Below, piece after piece: positions 63,221 through 64,000 of a stretch of 64,000 bases of DNA. The position numbers were made by a program, and so were the translations under genes. A model generated the notes under the pieces. The model saw nothing but the letters and a program-made list of their open reading frames with translations. It ran no database searches and was not told the origin of the DNA. Every line of letters starts with the position of its first letter. Within the stretch, counting starts at the first letter, position 1. Source of the DNA: Monosporascus cannonballus (taxonomy: Eukaryota; Ascomycota; Sordariomycetes; Xylariales); contig QJNS01000090.1 in assembly GCA_004154925.1 (NCBI GenBank), positions 186,001-250,000 on the forward strand. Direction: 5' to 3'.

Positions 63221-64000
63221 CGTTTATTATTACTAGTAAAAATTCTTTAATAAGCGTTAAACGCCAATAAGATTTTTAACGGGTTCCTAGGCATTTTCGG
63301 AATTTGGATATTTTTTCCACTTAATTAAATATTAGGTAAATCTATTTTATTTTCGTATATCAAATATTTTTTTCATTTCGTATACTTATTCGTCTTTTAT
63401 TTCCATATCGTCCTATACCGTATATATTTTAATTATATTTATTATTAACTTAAACAAAAAATATAAAAAATTAAATTAAATTTAATTTTTAATGGAAATT
63501 TTAATTAATAATTATTTTTTAAGATTTTCTTAACAATTTTATATGGACCAATATATTTAAAATCGAGTTTTTTACTAAATCGCTTTATTTAAATATTTTT
63601 GGTAATAAGAAAAATTATTTCCTCTTTTTCGAAAGTTAATTTTTTAACTTTTTTAATTATAATATTTATTTATCTAATTTCGTACAAATTCTAATTTTAT
63701 TTTTATTTCTTAATATAGCTATTATAATTATTTTAATATAAAAATTACTTTAATATTAATTAGACTATTATTGCGTACTTTTTTATAAATTTTTAGAATA
63801 AAACCAAAATTTGCATTTACAGATATTATTTTGATATTTTTATAATAACTGGTATTATAAGCTAATTAAGTAATAGGTAATTTTTCACCCTAGTTATTTT
63901 ATTCGTAATTAATGTAGTATCGTAAATAAATTTCTAAGGTTTAATTTATTTATTTCGTTTATTTATTTATTTAAGGTTTAAATACGTTGGATAATTTGTA
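63220..64000 (-). mobile_element. Ty3/gypsy chromovirus fragment with chromodomain, RIP-degraded
   Basis: Minus-strand reading, entering from the right edge. It shows the integrase C-terminal region (SKKRK-FFLLPKIFK, SDLVKNSILNIIGPYKIVKK, matching the KLxxKxxGPFxI block of chromovirus integrases). Next comes a chromodomain: VYEMKKIFDIRK, YLIKWKKYPNSENA-EPVKNL and LLKNF. Stop codons are frequent and the DNA is ~20-25% GC. Chromodomains of this type direct insertion to H3K9-methylated heterochromatin. The rest of pol/gag and the LTR lie outside the window. Confidence 0.85.

Overview
The window is nuclear DNA from a filamentous ascomycete (Pezizomycotina, most likely Sordariomycetes). The reasons are short GT-AG introns of about 53-100 bp with CTAAC/CTGAC-like branch points, recognisable fungal orthologues (VPS13, IES2, PEX14/17-type peroxin, PRM1, MGE1/GrpE), a HET-domain gene, a NACHT-ankyrin-phosphorylase NLR, and an AT-rich right end full of transposons mutated in the way expected of RIP (repeat-induced point mutation). 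No bacterial, plasmid or organellar features are seen, and no tRNA or rRNA gene was recognised.

Layout. 1-4965 (-): N-terminal 1655 codons of the lipid-transfer protein VPS13, running off the left edge. 6647-7959 (+): mitochondrial DUF3429/TMEM69-like membrane protein. 8778-10786 (-): acidic fungal protein, possibly Gag1-like. 13707-16200 (-): disordered orphan protein with a 16-bp minisatellite upstream. 18308-20481: two MITE-like copies in inverted orientation flanking a broken exonuclease-HRDC gene. 21204-22632 (-): proline-rich orphan. 24192-25629 (-): INO80 subunit IES2, with a GC-AG intron. 27555-28628 (+): PEX14/PEX17-like peroxin. 29650-31600: decayed open frames. 31915-39074 (+): a large NLR-like pseudogene (NACHT, six ankyrin repeats, a fungal middle region, nucleoside phosphorylase) with many frameshifts and three TGG-to-stop changes. 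40634-43024 (-): fusion protein PRM1. 44989-46219 (-): DUF7918 protein in four exons with SUMO-interaction-like motifs in its tail. 47265-49601 (-): HET-domain protein. 50258-51349 (-): SAP-like protein carrying a histone H3 N-tail look-alike. 51544-51553: an N10 assembly gap between poly-G and poly-C. 52189-53001 (-): MGE1/GrpE. 53726-55837 (-): coiled-coil orphan. 57094-57691 (-): small two-exon orphan. 59641-64000: RIP-mutated transposons (a pogo/Fot1 element with both TIRs, a copia RNase H fragment, and a chromodomain-bearing Ty3/gypsy element leaving the right edge).

Functional themes. The conserved genes are housekeeping (membrane contact sites, mitochondrial import, peroxisomes, chromatin remodelling). 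Between them lie fast-evolving, mostly disordered nuclear-looking proteins and self/non-self genes. The NLR relic, PRM1 (plasma-membrane fusion) and the HET gene lie within about 18 kb, a neighbourhood of cell fusion and post-fusion recognition. The most unusual single observations are the H3-tail mimic at 50.4-50.6 kb and the eroded NLR with a candidate amyloid-signalling motif in front of its NACHT domain.
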